DNA of 64,000 bases from Melioribacter sp051488665 (GTDB lineage: Bacteria > Bacteroidota > Ignavibacteria > Ignavibacteriales > Melioribacteraceae), in NCBI RefSeq assembly GCF_051488665.1, contig NZ_JBPSEG010000014.1, positions 1-64,000 of the forward strand, given 5' to 3'. A program made the position numbers and the translations under genes. The notes beneath the pieces were generated by a model. That model was not told the DNA's origin. It saw only the letters and a program-made list of their open reading frames with translations, and searched no databases. This document shows, in pieces, positions 17,947-27,134 of this stretch. The stretch's first letter is position 1. Each line of letters starts with the position of its first letter.

Positions 17947-19176
17947 ATGAAAAGAAAATATATATCATTATTGCTTCTCTTCGCTATAGCGGGTTTGTTT
18001 ATTTCATGCGAAGATTACGTATCGAACGTAGATCCCCTTGTCGATGCAGTTGAAGACGAGGTGTTGACTCGGGAATCCGAAGTTCCGTTTCTGATTACGG
18101 GTATCCAAGATGAATTCGCTCTTGCTACAGACGATTTGTTTATTGCTGCAGACGGACTTTCGGACCAGCTTTTCTTTACCAGAAACGTTCCTAATGCCAC
18201 TTATCCCACTTACGAACAGATCGATATAGGCGAAATACTTCTGGACAATAATTCGATAGACAACGCATTTAATCCCTTGCAAAGATTCCGTAAATATGCC
18301 GATACGCTTGTTGCACGCCTGGATAAAATCTCGTTCGAAGATACCGGCTTACAAAAAGAAGCTTATTTTAACTCATATTTGTACGGAGGAATTGCAAGAT
18401 ATTACCTCGCTACTTATTTCGGCTTAACTGAAACGCAAGGAGGCGGAGTTATAAACGTAGGTCCGTTTATCCCTTCGAATCAGATGTACGATTTAGCCGT
18501 GGAGCGTTTTAAGACGGCTTTGACATACGCTCCGGGAAATTACGAAACTCGCCTTGTCAACTCTTTGATTGCCCGCTGTTATCTCTTCAAAGGCGATTAT
18601 GCGAATGCAGCTGCTTACGCACAACAAGGACTTATTAACGGCGATTCTCCTCTCGAAGCCAAATACAGCACTCTCAGCGACAATAACTACAGAGTTCAAG
18701 CCGGAGAATTACGTTCGCAATTTGTAGTTGATTTTCGTTTCCTCGATTATATTAATCAGGATCCGACCGAAGCCAACCGTATTCCTCTTAAGCCGCGTAA
18801 CGGCGGAGACGGTGTAACTTATTATTATCAACACAAATACAAACTGGACGTAACCGGATTGGTATCGAGCATTCCAATAATGACATGGCAGGAAAATAAT
18901 TTAATGAAAGCAGAATTAGTTCTGAGAGGCGCAATGTCCGGCGACGCCGTTGCGCTTGTAAACGAAGTAAGGGAATCGCATTCTGTTTCAACGATCGCCA
19001 CTATAAGTCTCGACTCTTCATCGCCCTCAATTGTAGAAGAAAGGGATAAGGAACTTTTCTGCCAGGGAATGAGACTCCCGGATCAAAGAAGATTTAACAT
19101 CTTCCATATGCCAGGTAAATGGCAGTACCTGCCAATAACCGAAAACGAAAGGGTAAGAAATCCCAATCTTCAATAA
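17947..19176 (+). CDS. SusD/RagB family nutrient-binding outer-membrane lipoprotein
   Basis: The protein has 409 residues. It has a lipoprotein signal with Cys21 (LFISC), then helix-rich SusD-type sequence with TPR-like repeats (about 135-215: FNSYLYGGIARYYLATYFG, then LVNSLIARCYLFKGDYANAAAYAQQ). The C-terminal RDKELFCQGMRLPDQRRF matches the conserved SusD end (relatives read RxxELxxEGxRxxDLxR). It forms the lid on the SusC barrel. At 409 residues it is shorter than sugar-type SusDs. No glycoside hydrolase, protease or regulator accompanies the pair, so the substrate is unknown. Confidence 0.88.
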   Translation: MKRKYISLLLLFAIAGLFISCEDYVSNVDPLVDAVEDEVLTRESEVPFLITGIQDEFALATDDLFIAADGLSDQLFFTRNVPNATYPTYEQIDIGEILLDNNSIDNAFNPLQRFRKYADTLVARLDKISFEDTGLQKEAYFNSYLYGGIARYYLATYFGLTETQGGGVINVGPFIPSNQMYDLAVERFKTALTYAPGNYETRLVNSLIARCYLFKGDYANAAAYAQQGLINGDSPLEAKYSTLSDNNYRVQAGELRSQFVVDFRFLDYINQDPTEANRIPLKPRNGGDGVTYYYQHKYKLDVTGLVSSIPIMTWQENNLMKAELVLRGAMSGDAVALVNEVRESHSVSTIATISLDSSSPSIVEERDKELFCQGMRLPDQRRFNIFHMPGKWQYLPITENERVRNPNLQ

Positions 19177-19185
19177 TAGTTGAAA

Positions 19186-19217
19186 AGGAGGCGGACTGAG
19201 TTCCGCCTCTCTTTTTT
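19186..19217 (+). terminator. Rho-independent terminator after the SusCD pair
   Basis: GAGGCGGA (19188-19195) pairs with TCCGCCTC (19202-19209) across CTGAGT and is followed by TCTTTTTT. It lies just after the SusD stop and touches the stop codon of the convergent DUF5683-like gene. Confidence 0.9.
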
Positions 19218-19941
19218 AGAAGCTTTTAATTAAGTTTAATTTAAAAGTGGAAGGCAAATCCGTATTGTTTACAACTTCAAATGAAATGTTCCAGCCCAAC
19301 GATTCGTTCAAATTTCTGTTATGAATTGCAACCAGACGCGCGGCGTTAATTGCGCTAATAATTCTGTTGAGTATCAACGCGCCGATTGCAAACCGGAGGT
19401 TATTATAAGCCTGTTCGCTCGACTTCCATAATTCTCTGTATTTACGCCTGTCTTCGTTATTATTCCATTTCCAATAATGCGTACCGGTATCGTAAACATA
19501 TGCAAAGCTGCGGTTCAGTTCCTGTATTCTGTTATATTCTTCGATATTCATATAGATGCCGATCGAAGCATAATAGCTGTCGTCTTTTCCATCGGTTGTA
19601 ATTCCACCGTTGGAAACGGCAAAAGCTTTGTAATCGTCTTCTTTCCATTTGCCGTAAATGGAGTAGCCTGCGTAGACTCCCCAAAGAGCCGCATCCGCCG
19701 CGGTAAAATAGATGCCGCTGCCGTAATCCCCCGCATAGAGCTCTCCCATGCCGGGCAGAATCATCGAATAGAGGATTGCCAGTCCCGCGCTCTTTTTGGA
19801 CTGGGCTACATTCATTGGAACCGGATTAAATTTTTCCGTTTCTAGCTGCCGGCTGCCGGCATATTTAATTTCGAGCAAGGTGCCCGAGGTTTGCGCTGCA
19901 ATCATTGACGAGAACATTATGAATAAAAATATTCTTTTCAT
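19216..19941 (-). CDS. DUF5683-like membrane protein
   Basis: The protein has 241 residues with a signal peptide (about 1-16). The segment AILYSMILPGMGELYAGDYGSGIYFTAADAALWGVY (about 55-90) matches the SxxLPGxGQxYxG...G motif of DUF5683/TM2-like proteins, common in Bacteroidota and of unknown function. A second hydrophobic stretch (about 180-200) precedes a charged C-terminus. It follows mtaB by two bases and is likely cotranscribed. Confidence 0.65.
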   Translation of the reverse strand: MKRIFLFIMFSSMIAAQTSGTLLEIKYAGSRQLETEKFNPVPMNVAQSKKSAGLAILYSMILPGMGELYAGDYGSGIYFTAADAALWGVYAGYSIYGKWKEDDYKAFAVSNGGITTDGKDDSYYASIGIYMNIEEYNRIQELNRSFAYVYDTGTHYWKWNNNEDRRKYRELWKSSEQAYNNLRFAIGALILNRIISAINAARLVAIHNRNLNESLGWNISFEVVNNTDLPSTFKLNLIKSF

Positions 19942-19943
19942 TT

Positions 19944-21269
19944 TTAACCTGCCTTTGTTTTTAATGAATTTGCTGTTAAAGAATATTCACCCGTAGCAAT
20001 GTTCCCATCAATCTCCTTAATTTTTACTTTTACAAATTGATTGATTAAGTTTTTTTCAAAAGGAATTTTTACACGTACGTAATTTGAGGAAAATCCTTTA
20101 ATAAAACCATTATTATTTTCGCTTTCCGGTAAAACCGTAAGTTCTTTGCCGATCATTTTCCTGTAAAACTCATTTCTCTTTTTGTCGCTTAATATTCTGA
20201 GCATGTTGTTGCGTTTCTTTCTGATTTCAGGCGCGACGTGTTCGGGCATTTTTTCCGCTTTGGTATTGGGTCTTTCCGAATATGTGAATACATGAAGATA
20301 AGAAACAGGCAATTCTTTGAGAAAATTATAAGTATCCAGAAAGTCGTCGTCGGTTTCGCCTGGGAATCCCACAATTACATCCACCCCGATTCCCGCATCC
20401 GGAATTCGGTTTACAATTTTATGGATCAATTTGTAATAATCTTCGGTTTTATATCTTCTTTGCATCAGTCGGAGAATTTTCGGGCTTCCGCTTTGAAGAG
20501 GAATATGAAAATGTTTACATAGCCGATCATCCGCAGCGACCAAATCGATGATTTCATCCGTCAAAAGGTTCGGCTCGATTGAACTTATTCTTATTCTATA
20601 ATCACCTTCGGTCTTCAGCAAATCGTTTAATAGTTTGTAAAGATTATAATCAAGATTCTTTCCGTAATCGCCCACGTTGACGCCGGTTAGAATTATTTCC
20701 TTATATCCGCTTTCGACCAGACTTTTGAATTCGGAAATTACTTCTGCAGGATTAGCGCTGCGACTCCGTCCTCTGGCAAGCGGTATAGTGCAAAACGAAC
20801 ATTTATAATCGCAGCCGTCCTGCACCTTAAAAAACGCCCGAGTTCTCGAATCGGCTTCGGTAGAATACGAAGAATGGAAAGAATCGAGCTCTTCTGTGGG
20901 AGAAACGAAAATTTCCGGTTTTACATCTTTTTTGAAATTCTTCAGATAATCGAAAAGATTAAATTTTTCCTTGCTTCCCAATACGGCGCCGACGCCGTCA
21001 ATTTTGGCAATGTCTTCCGGACGCAGTTGGGCATAACACCCTGTAACGATTACGAAGGCGTCGGGATTGGCTCTTAAAGCGCGTCGTACGATTTGTCTGC
21101 ATTCCTTTTCCGCTCCTTCAGTAACGGAACATGTATTTACTACATAGACGTCGGCAGATTCGTTGAAGCCTACAATTTCGTATCCGCGGTCGAGGAATTT
21201 ATCTCCGATTGTGGAGGTCTCCGCGAAATTGAGCTTACATCCCAATGTATAAAAAGCCACTTTCGACAT
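19944..21269 (-). CDS. mtaB: tRNA (N6-threonylcarbamoyl-A37) C2-methylthiotransferase MtaB
   Basis: The protein has 441 residues from the ATG at 21269. A longer frame reaches 21341, but its extra 24 residues would begin inside the rpsA terminator hairpin and do not resemble the family, whose N-terminus is SKVAFYTLGCKLNFAET. Domains in order are: UPF0004 (three Cys: GCKLN, NTCSVT, GCYAQ), radical SAM (CDYKCSFC, CxxxCxxC) and C-terminal TRAM. It adds a methylthio group to t6A37 of ANN-decoding tRNAs using two iron-sulfur clusters. Confidence 0.93.
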   Translation of the reverse strand: MSKVAFYTLGCKLNFAETSTIGDKFLDRGYEIVGFNESADVYVVNTCSVTEGAEKECRQIVRRALRANPDAFVIVTGCYAQLRPEDIAKIDGVGAVLGSKEKFNLFDYLKNFKKDVKPEIFVSPTEELDSFHSSYSTEADSRTRAFFKVQDGCDYKCSFCTIPLARGRSRSANPAEVISEFKSLVESGYKEIILTGVNVGDYGKNLDYNLYKLLNDLLKTEGDYRIRISSIEPNLLTDEIIDLVAADDRLCKHFHIPLQSGSPKILRLMQRRYKTEDYYKLIHKIVNRIPDAGIGVDVIVGFPGETDDDFLDTYNFLKELPVSYLHVFTYSERPNTKAEKMPEHVAPEIRKKRNNMLRILSDKKRNEFYRKMIGKELTVLPESENNNGFIKGFSSNYVRVKIPFEKNLINQFVKVKIKEIDGNIATGEYSLTANSLKTKAG

Positions 21270-21310
21270 GGCAACTTCTTTCTTTTTTAATAACGTTAAA
21301 TATAATTTAC

Positions 21311-21345
21311 AAAAAAGGCTGTACTTATATAAAATAAGCACAGCC
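21311..21345 (-). terminator. Rho-independent terminator of rpsA
   Basis: GGCTGTACTTAT (21317-21328) pairs with ATAAGCACAGCC (21334-21345) with one A-C mismatch. On the minus strand the stem is followed by TTTTTTG. It lies 24 bases past the rpsA stop codon and separates rpsA from mtaB. Confidence 0.85.
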
Positions 21346-21368
21346 CCGGAATCAATTTATCAAGATGC

Positions 21369-23198
21369 TTATTCTGATTTTTCTTCGGCTTTGTCCGATT
21401 CCTGCTGAGGAGCTTGAGGCATCTGCGGAGGAACGCGATCTTCATATAAATTGAAATCCGAAGAATCGAATTTGCCCGCGTCAGCCTGTTTGATATCCTC
21501 TACGGATACTTTATCAAGCTTATGCGTAGTGATATATTCAGCAATTTCCTCGTCGGATTTCTCTTTCAGCACCGCAAGAGCGCTCAATACTATTTTCTTG
21601 TTTTCCTTATCGAACTCAACGACCTTGAGCTCGAGAGTCGTTCCCACAGGGAAACAGTAAGAGAGATTTTTTATTTTCGAAGGCGACAATTGAGTTGCGG
21701 GAATAAATCCGTCGACTCCGAGAGGCAATTCTGCAATCAGACCTTTTTCGATAATACGAACCACTTTGCCTTCGGTCTTTGTGCCTGCGGCATAAACCGA
21801 TTCGAAATTGTCCCACGGATTCGGATTAATTTGTTTATGTCCGAGCGATATTTTACGCTGTTCGGTATCGACGCTCAGCACTACAACTTCAATGCTCTCG
21901 CCTTTCTTAACTACTTCTCCGGGGTGACGTATCTTCTTTGTCCACGACAAATCGGAAATATGAATCAGACCGTCGACGCCGGGTTCGAGTTCGACGAAGA
22001 CGCCGAAATTCGTAAGGTTTCTTGCAATTCCCGTATGGCGCGAACCGACGGGATATTTCTTAACAATATCCTGCCACGGATCGGGCGTCAATTGTTTCAT
22101 ACCGAGAGAAATTTTCTTCTCGTCTTTATCGAGGCTCAGAATAACAGCCTCTACAATTTGTCCCATTGAAACGAACTGGGACGGATGGCTGATATGCTGA
22201 GTCCAGCTCATTTCGGAAATGTGAATCAAGCCTTCGATACCTTTTTCGATTTCGATGAATGCGCCGTAATCGGTGAGCGAAACAACGCGGCCGGAGACCT
22301 TGTCTCCCACTTTGTATTTCTCGTCGATATTTTCCCACGGATGCGGCATAAGTTGTTTCAAGCTGAGCGAAATGCGTTTCTTTTCTTTATCGAAGTCGGT
22401 AACAACAACCTTGATTTTTTCGTCGAGTTTTACAACTTCGCTCGGATGATTAATTCTGCCCCAGCTCAAATCTGTGATGTGAATAAGACCGTCGACGCCG
22501 CCGAGGTCTACGAATACGCCGAAATCCGTAATTGCCTTTACGATACCTTCGAGAATCTGTCCTTTTTCGAGTTTGTCGAGAATTTCCTTACGCTGATCGG
22601 AAATGGTTTCCTCGATTAGAACTTTATGAGACACAACGATATTTTCCGTCGGAATATTCACCTTAACAATTTTGAAATCCATTGTTTGACCAACAAAGGC
22701 ATCGAAATCCCTTACGGGTCTGATATCGATTTGAGAGCCCGGCAAGAACGCCTCGATACCCATCAAATCGACGACCATACCGCCTTTGATGCGTTTGAGA
22801 ATTTTACCTTGAATGACTTCGTCGTTTTCGTAAGCTTTAAGAACACGCGACCATACTTTGAGGAAATCGGCTCTTTTCTTGCTCAATACGAGATTACCGT
22901 CTTCGTCTTCAAAGCTTTCGATAACAATATCGACTTTGTTGCCGATTTTGATTTCTTCGGTAGCCGAGAATTCAGATTTCGGAATGGTGCCGTCGGTTTT
23001 ATAACCTACGTCGATAACGACGTTATCGCCGTGAATACCGACAATCGTACCCTGAATAATTTCGTCTTCTTTAATATCTCTGAAAGACTCGGAATAAAGT
23101 TTGGTAAGCGATTGAAGTTCTTCTTCCGTATACTCTTCCGGATTGATAAATTTGACGTTGTCTAATTGATTTTGCATTTTTTCTTGTTTATCGGACAT
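21369..23198 (-). CDS. rpsA: 30S ribosomal protein S1
   Basis: The protein has 609 residues with six consecutive S1 RNA-binding domains. The later ones are nearly regular repeats, each with the GxVxxxxxxGxFVxLxxGxxGLIHxSxxSW pattern and a KISLGxKQ block. S1 unwinds and recruits mRNA leaders to the 30S subunit. The C-terminus is a Pro/Gln/Glu-rich acidic tail. The ATG follows AGGAGG. It lies 82 bases after cmk, the cmk-rpsA order also found in Proteobacteria. Confidence 0.96.
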   Translation of the reverse strand: MSDKQEKMQNQLDNVKFINPEEYTEEELQSLTKLYSESFRDIKEDEIIQGTIVGIHGDNVVIDVGYKTDGTIPKSEFSATEEIKIGNKVDIVIESFEDEDGNLVLSKKRADFLKVWSRVLKAYENDEVIQGKILKRIKGGMVVDLMGIEAFLPGSQIDIRPVRDFDAFVGQTMDFKIVKVNIPTENIVVSHKVLIEETISDQRKEILDKLEKGQILEGIVKAITDFGVFVDLGGVDGLIHITDLSWGRINHPSEVVKLDEKIKVVVTDFDKEKKRISLSLKQLMPHPWENIDEKYKVGDKVSGRVVSLTDYGAFIEIEKGIEGLIHISEMSWTQHISHPSQFVSMGQIVEAVILSLDKDEKKISLGMKQLTPDPWQDIVKKYPVGSRHTGIARNLTNFGVFVELEPGVDGLIHISDLSWTKKIRHPGEVVKKGESIEVVVLSVDTEQRKISLGHKQINPNPWDNFESVYAAGTKTEGKVVRIIEKGLIAELPLGVDGFIPATQLSPSKIKNLSYCFPVGTTLELKVVEFDKENKKIVLSALAVLKEKSDEEIAEYITTHKLDKVSVEDIKQADAGKFDSSDFNLYEDRVPPQMPQAPQQESDKAEEKSE

Positions 23199-23280
23199 TA
23201 GTCCTCCTACTTTTTACCGCTCGCGTCTTCCCGCCATCAAAAAAGCCGCAACGGTAATAATTTGTTACACATTTAGTTAA

Positions 23281-23988
23281 TTACGATGGCGACAAACTTT
23301 TTAATTGTATACCTTTTTTTTCGAGCGCTTCTTCAATCTTTTTAATCAGCAGTTCCAGGTCGTCGTCCGGAGTCAGACCGGTATTGTCAATTTCGAGAGC
23401 GTCTTCGGCTTTTTTAAGAGGCGCCACGTCTCGTCCGCTGTCGATTTCGTCTCTCTTCGCCAGATTGGCTTTCACATCATCGAAAGAGATATTGACATTT
23501 CCTTCCTGATATTCTTTAAATCTTCTTTTTGCTCTTTCGTCGAGCGAAGCCGTCAAAAATATTTTCACATCCGCATCCGGGAAAACCACAGTGGCGATGT
23601 CGCGACCTTCGGCGATTAAATTACAATCTTTCCCGATCGATTGCTGCAGTTTGACCATTTCCTTGCGAACTCCCGGAATCGCGCTAATCTCGCTCACTTT
23701 CGAATTTACTTCCGCCGATCTGATTTTATCCGTAATTTCTTCGCCGTTCGCAAAAACTCGCGTTACGCCGTTTTCGAAACGTAATTTCAAGTCCAGATTT
23801 CTGGTCATTTCGACCACGGCTTCATGATCGTCTGCAATTCCGCGCTGCAAAGCGCAATAAGTAATAGCCCGATACATCGCGCCGGTATCAAGATAAATGA
23901 AGTTAAGCTTACGGGCTAAATTCTTTGCAGCAGTCGATTTACCCGAGCCAGCAGGACCGTCTATTGCTATGATAATTTTTTTCGACAT
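23281..23988 (-). CDS. cmk: (d)CMP kinase
   Basis: The protein has 235 residues. It has P-loop IDGPAGSGKSTAAKNLA (about 8-24), LDTGAMYRA, GRDIATVVFPDADVKIFLTAS and RxxRDVAPL-type blocks, all standard for cytidylate kinase. It phosphorylates CMP and dCMP with ATP. It is likely in one transcript with rpsA downstream. Confidence 0.96.
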   Translation of the reverse strand: MSKKIIIAIDGPAGSGKSTAAKNLARKLNFIYLDTGAMYRAITYCALQRGIADDHEAVVEMTRNLDLKLRFENGVTRVFANGEEITDKIRSAEVNSKVSEISAIPGVRKEMVKLQQSIGKDCNLIAEGRDIATVVFPDADVKIFLTASLDERAKRRFKEYQEGNVNISFDDVKANLAKRDEIDSGRDVAPLKKAEDALEIDNTGLTPDDDLELLIKKIEEALEKKGIQLKSLSPS

Positions 23989-24027
23989 TGACTTACAAAA
24001 ATATGAAAACGAAAATCTTACTGCAAA

Positions 24028-24369
24028 TTATTTTACCCGGTTTTGACCGTCCAGGAGGAGTATTTTCGGTTTGAAATTTTTGACTTCAGACTCGTCATAA
24101 ACGGCGTAACTGGCAATTATTATTAAATCGCCGGGTTGTACCAGCCTGGCAGCCGCCCCGTTGAGACCGATTTCTCCTTTTCCGCCGTAAATTACGTACG
24201 TAGAAAATCGTTCTCCGTTATTGATATTATAAATATCGACTTTCTCAAATTCATTTATGTCCGCCAGCTCGCATAATTCTTTGTCGATGGAAATTGAACC
24301 TTCGTAGTTCAAGTCGGCTGAAGTGACAACCGCCCTGTGTAGTTTCGATTTTAATAGTGTTCTTTTCAT
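24028..24369 (-). CDS. panD: Aspartate 1-decarboxylase (pyruvoyl-dependent)
   Basis: The protein has 113 residues. The self-cleavage site Gly24-Ser25 lies in LNYEGSISID; Ser25 becomes the pyruvoyl group. Further signatures are the catalytic Tyr in TYVIYGGKGEIGLNGAAARL and GDLIIIASYA. It makes beta-alanine, the second precursor of pantothenate. Its start overlaps the coaX end by four bases. It is the last gene of the CoA operon. No PanZ/PanM maturation factor is seen, as is usual outside enterics. Confidence 0.96.
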   Translation of the reverse strand: MKRTLLKSKLHRAVVTSADLNYEGSISIDKELCELADINEFEKVDIYNINNGERFSTYVIYGGKGEIGLNGAAARLVQPGDLIIIASYAVYDESEVKNFKPKILLLDGQNRVK

Positions 24370-25148
24370 CTTTCCGATTCTCTGTTGATTAAAATTGCTT
24401 TGAACAGACCGTCGAGCACCAATGTGGGAATAATAATGTCGAACAAACCCGCCGATTCGAAAAGCCTCGAAAAACCGCCCGTACCGATAACAATCGGTTT
24501 GTCTTCTCCGAATGCTTCTTCGGTAATTCTTTTTTTCAATTCATTCACAATTCCGATTTGTCCGAAATAGAGTCCCGACTGAATGCTTTCGACAGTCGAG
24601 CGTCCGACGACTTCTGCGGCTTCGGTAATTTCAACCGCCGGCAACTGCGCAGTGGAGCTTTCAAGAATTTCCATCGATATTTTCACGCCCGGAATAATAA
24701 TACCGCCCAAATATTCCTTTTGCTTGCTTATAACGCAGAATGTTGTGGCTGTTCCGAAATCGACAACTATCAGATTTTTGCCGGGAAACTTATCGACAGC
24801 GGCAATGGCATTGGCAATTCTGTCGGCACCTACTTCGAGCGGATTTCTGTATTTTATTTTCAAACCTGTTTTTACTCCCGGCTTCAGAAAGAACGGCTCC
24901 ACATTAAAATATTTGAGCGCAGCCGAACGGATTGAATGATTGAGGTCGGGCACTACGCTGCAGATAGATATTTCGCTTACTTCTTCGGGCGTAAAATTGT
25001 TTTCTTTTAAAACGCTCCTCAGGAAAATCCCGAACTCGTCGGACGTAAATCGTTCGCGGGATGTCTTCCTGAATTGTAACGCCAATTCGGAATTCCGATA
25101 CAATCCGCCGTAAATGTGAGAATTTCCTACGTCAAGACAAATAATCAT
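24366..25148 (-). CDS. coaX: Type III pantothenate kinase
   Basis: The protein has 260 residues. It has the ASKHA ATP-binding start CLDVGNSHIYGGLY, the GADRIANA block near residue 105, DFGTATTFCVI near 125 and GGIIIPGVKISME. CoaX carries out the first committed step of CoA synthesis, is not feedback-inhibited by CoA and needs a monovalent cation. It overlaps coaBC and panD by four bases on each side. Confidence 0.95.
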   Translation of the reverse strand: MIICLDVGNSHIYGGLYRNSELALQFRKTSRERFTSDEFGIFLRSVLKENNFTPEEVSEISICSVVPDLNHSIRSAALKYFNVEPFFLKPGVKTGLKIKYRNPLEVGADRIANAIAAVDKFPGKNLIVVDFGTATTFCVISKQKEYLGGIIIPGVKISMEILESSTAQLPAVEITEAAEVVGRSTVESIQSGLYFGQIGIVNELKKRITEEAFGEDKPIVIGTGGFSRLFESAGLFDIIIPTLVLDGLFKAILINRESER

Positions 25149-26389
25149 GTTGCATTCCCGGTATTTGTTTCGAAATAATTTTCGAGTTGCATTGCCAGCG
25201 AAAACGGATCTTCCGAAGAATTTATGATTCCGTTCTTGTCGTAAAGATTAAAATTCCGCTGTATGCCGTTCGTCCGATCGCTCAGGTCGTTTTGTACAAC
25301 AAGGTCGCAATTACTTTCGGTTAACAATTTTTTGACGGCTTCTTTTCTTTCATCCGGATTCTGCGTATTAGTAAATTTAAACCCGACTATCATGATTTTC
25401 TTTTTCGAACTGTAATCTCTTATACGCGCCAATATTTTGTGATTTCTTTTTAAAATAATTGAAACATCTTCGACGCCGGAAGATATTTTTTTATTCGACG
25501 GCAAATCGATTTTAACATTTTTTGCCGTCAATGCCACAGGCGAAAAATCGCTGACTGCCGCGTTATGAATGACAACATCGTAATCATTTGCATCGAGCGA
25601 CAATTTTAATTTACTGTCCAAACTTTCGAAATCCTCAAAGTGACAAATATCGTTTACTAATCCCGGACGTATTGCATCATTCGACGAGAGATAATCAACC
25701 GGATGTCCTCTGGCAGAGAAGTAATTCGCCAGTTCCGACGCCGTTTTTCCAGTGCTCAAATTTGTAATATAACGCACGCCGTCGATATTTTCTTTTGTGC
25801 CTCCGGCGGTTATCAGAATTTTAAGCTTTTTCTTTGGTCTCTCTTTTTTAATCAAATTAGCTTTGATAAAATTAAGGATTATTTCGGGCTCGAGCAGTTT
25901 ACCTGCGCCTTCGTCGCCGCATGCAAGATAACCTTCGGCAGTCGGAAGAACAATTACTCCGTATTCGGTTAATTTTGCAATCGACGTCTGCGTAGCCGGA
26001 TTAAAATACATGTTCGTATTCATAGCCGGAGCAATTAGAAAAGGAGTGGAAGCGTCTCTTGCCAGTGCAAGCGAAGTCAGCAAATCGTCCGCAATGCCTG
26101 AAGCAATCTTATTAATCGCGTTTGCCGTTGCAGGCGCAATAATGAAAAGATCGCACCATTTAATTAAATTGATGTGGCTCATAACCGTACCGGATTCGAA
26201 CAGATCGTTATAAACCCGATTCCCGGTTAAGCCTTCAATCGAGGCGCTCCCTACAAATTGAAGAGCCGACTTTGTAGCAACGACTTTTACATCGCACCCG
26301 TTCTGAACCAGCCTGGAAATCAGATAGAGCGATTTATAAGCCGCAATCGAGCCCGTGATTCCGACGAGAATTTTTTTAGATATTAACAT
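25145..26389 (-). CDS. coaBC: Bifunctional phosphopantothenoylcysteine decarboxylase/phosphopantothenate-cysteine ligase
   Basis: The protein has 414 residues. The N-terminal flavoprotein CoaC half (about 1-185) has GITGSIAAYKS, the NxxAKxxxGxADDLL-type stretch and the PAMNTNMYFNPAT substrate clamp. The C-terminal CoaB half (about 190-405) starts ILITAGGTKENIDGVRYITNLSTGK, typical for CTP-dependent ligases. Together they turn 4'-phosphopantothenate and cysteine into 4'-phosphopantetheine. It overlaps panC by 14 bases. Confidence 0.96.
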   Translation of the reverse strand: MLISKKILVGITGSIAAYKSLYLISRLVQNGCDVKVVATKSALQFVGSASIEGLTGNRVYNDLFESGTVMSHINLIKWCDLFIIAPATANAINKIASGIADDLLTSLALARDASTPFLIAPAMNTNMYFNPATQTSIAKLTEYGVIVLPTAEGYLACGDEGAGKLLEPEIILNFIKANLIKKERPKKKLKILITAGGTKENIDGVRYITNLSTGKTASELANYFSARGHPVDYLSSNDAIRPGLVNDICHFEDFESLDSKLKLSLDANDYDVVIHNAAVSDFSPVALTAKNVKIDLPSNKKISSGVEDVSIILKRNHKILARIRDYSSKKKIMIVGFKFTNTQNPDERKEAVKKLLTESNCDLVVQNDLSDRTNGIQRNFNLYDKNGIINSSEDPFSLAMQLENYFETNTGNAT

Positions 26390-27134
26390 TATCGATCAAC
26401 CTCACATTTCCCACACGAACGGCGCCCAATCTTCTCCCGTCCAATTCTTCTATATAATCCACTTTGAAGCCGAGATTTTCGAGCTCTCTGAAAATTTCTT
26501 CTTTAGATTTATTCGATTTTAAAAGGCGAGGAAAATTAAGCGCAAATTTTCGTTCGTCTTCCGAGAGCAGTTTATTCCTGGAACTTAACGCCAGTCCGTC
26601 TTCGTCTCTCACAATTGGGCACGGAATTATTTCTATATCCATAAAAAACGCTTTGCACATTCCTTCGATTAATTTGAGCTGCTGATAATCTTTTTCTCCG
26701 AAATAGGCTCTGTGCGGTTTAATAATGTTGAACAGTTTCATTACCACAGTTAATACGCCGTCAAAGTGTCCCGGTCTGAATCTGCCGCACAAAATTTTAC
26801 TAAGCTCCGATTCGCTTATTTTATATCTGTAATTGTCGTTATAAATTTCTCCATAGTCCGGGTAAAAAAGATAATCGACGTTATGGGAATTCAAAATCTC
26901 ATAATCTTTTTCAAAAGCGCGTGGATAATTTTGCAAATCATCCGGGTCGTTAAATTGCGTCGGATTGACGAAAATGCTTACAACCGTAATGTCGTTATCG
27001 CTCGTGCTCTTTTCGATTAGCGATTCGTGCCCCCGATGCAATGCGCCCATAGTCGGAACAAAACCGATCGTTTTGTTTCCAGTTTCATTTTTTATTGTTC
27101 TCCATTCCGATATTGTCTTAATTATCCTTGTCAT
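26376..27134 (-). CDS. panC: Pantothenate synthetase
   Basis: The protein has 252 residues. It has the HIGH-type signature MGALHRGHESLI, VSIFVNPTQFNDPDDLQNYPR, FYPDYGEIY, CGRFRPGHFDGVLTVV, the FGEKDYQQL block and LALSSRNKLL. It joins pantoate and beta-alanine using ATP. It is about 30 residues shorter than E. coli PanC, with a brief C-terminal domain that still carries DYIEELD; this looks natural, not truncated. It abuts panB (shared base 27134). Confidence 0.96.
   Translation of the reverse strand: MTRIIKTISEWRTIKNETGNKTIGFVPTMGALHRGHESLIEKSTSDNDITVVSIFVNPTQFNDPDDLQNYPRAFEKDYEILNSHNVDYLFYPDYGEIYNDNYRYKISESELSKILCGRFRPGHFDGVLTVVMKLFNIIKPHRAYFGEKDYQQLKLIEGMCKAFFMDIEIIPCPIVRDEDGLALSSRNKLLSEDERKFALNFPRLLKSNKSKEEIFRELENLGFKVDYIEELDGRRLGAVRVGNVRLIDNVNI

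Noticed and set aside
21270..21341. N-terminal extension of MtaB by 24 residues
   Set aside because: The extended start falls inside the rpsA terminator stem and the extra residues do not resemble MtaB. The ATG at 21269 matches the family start.
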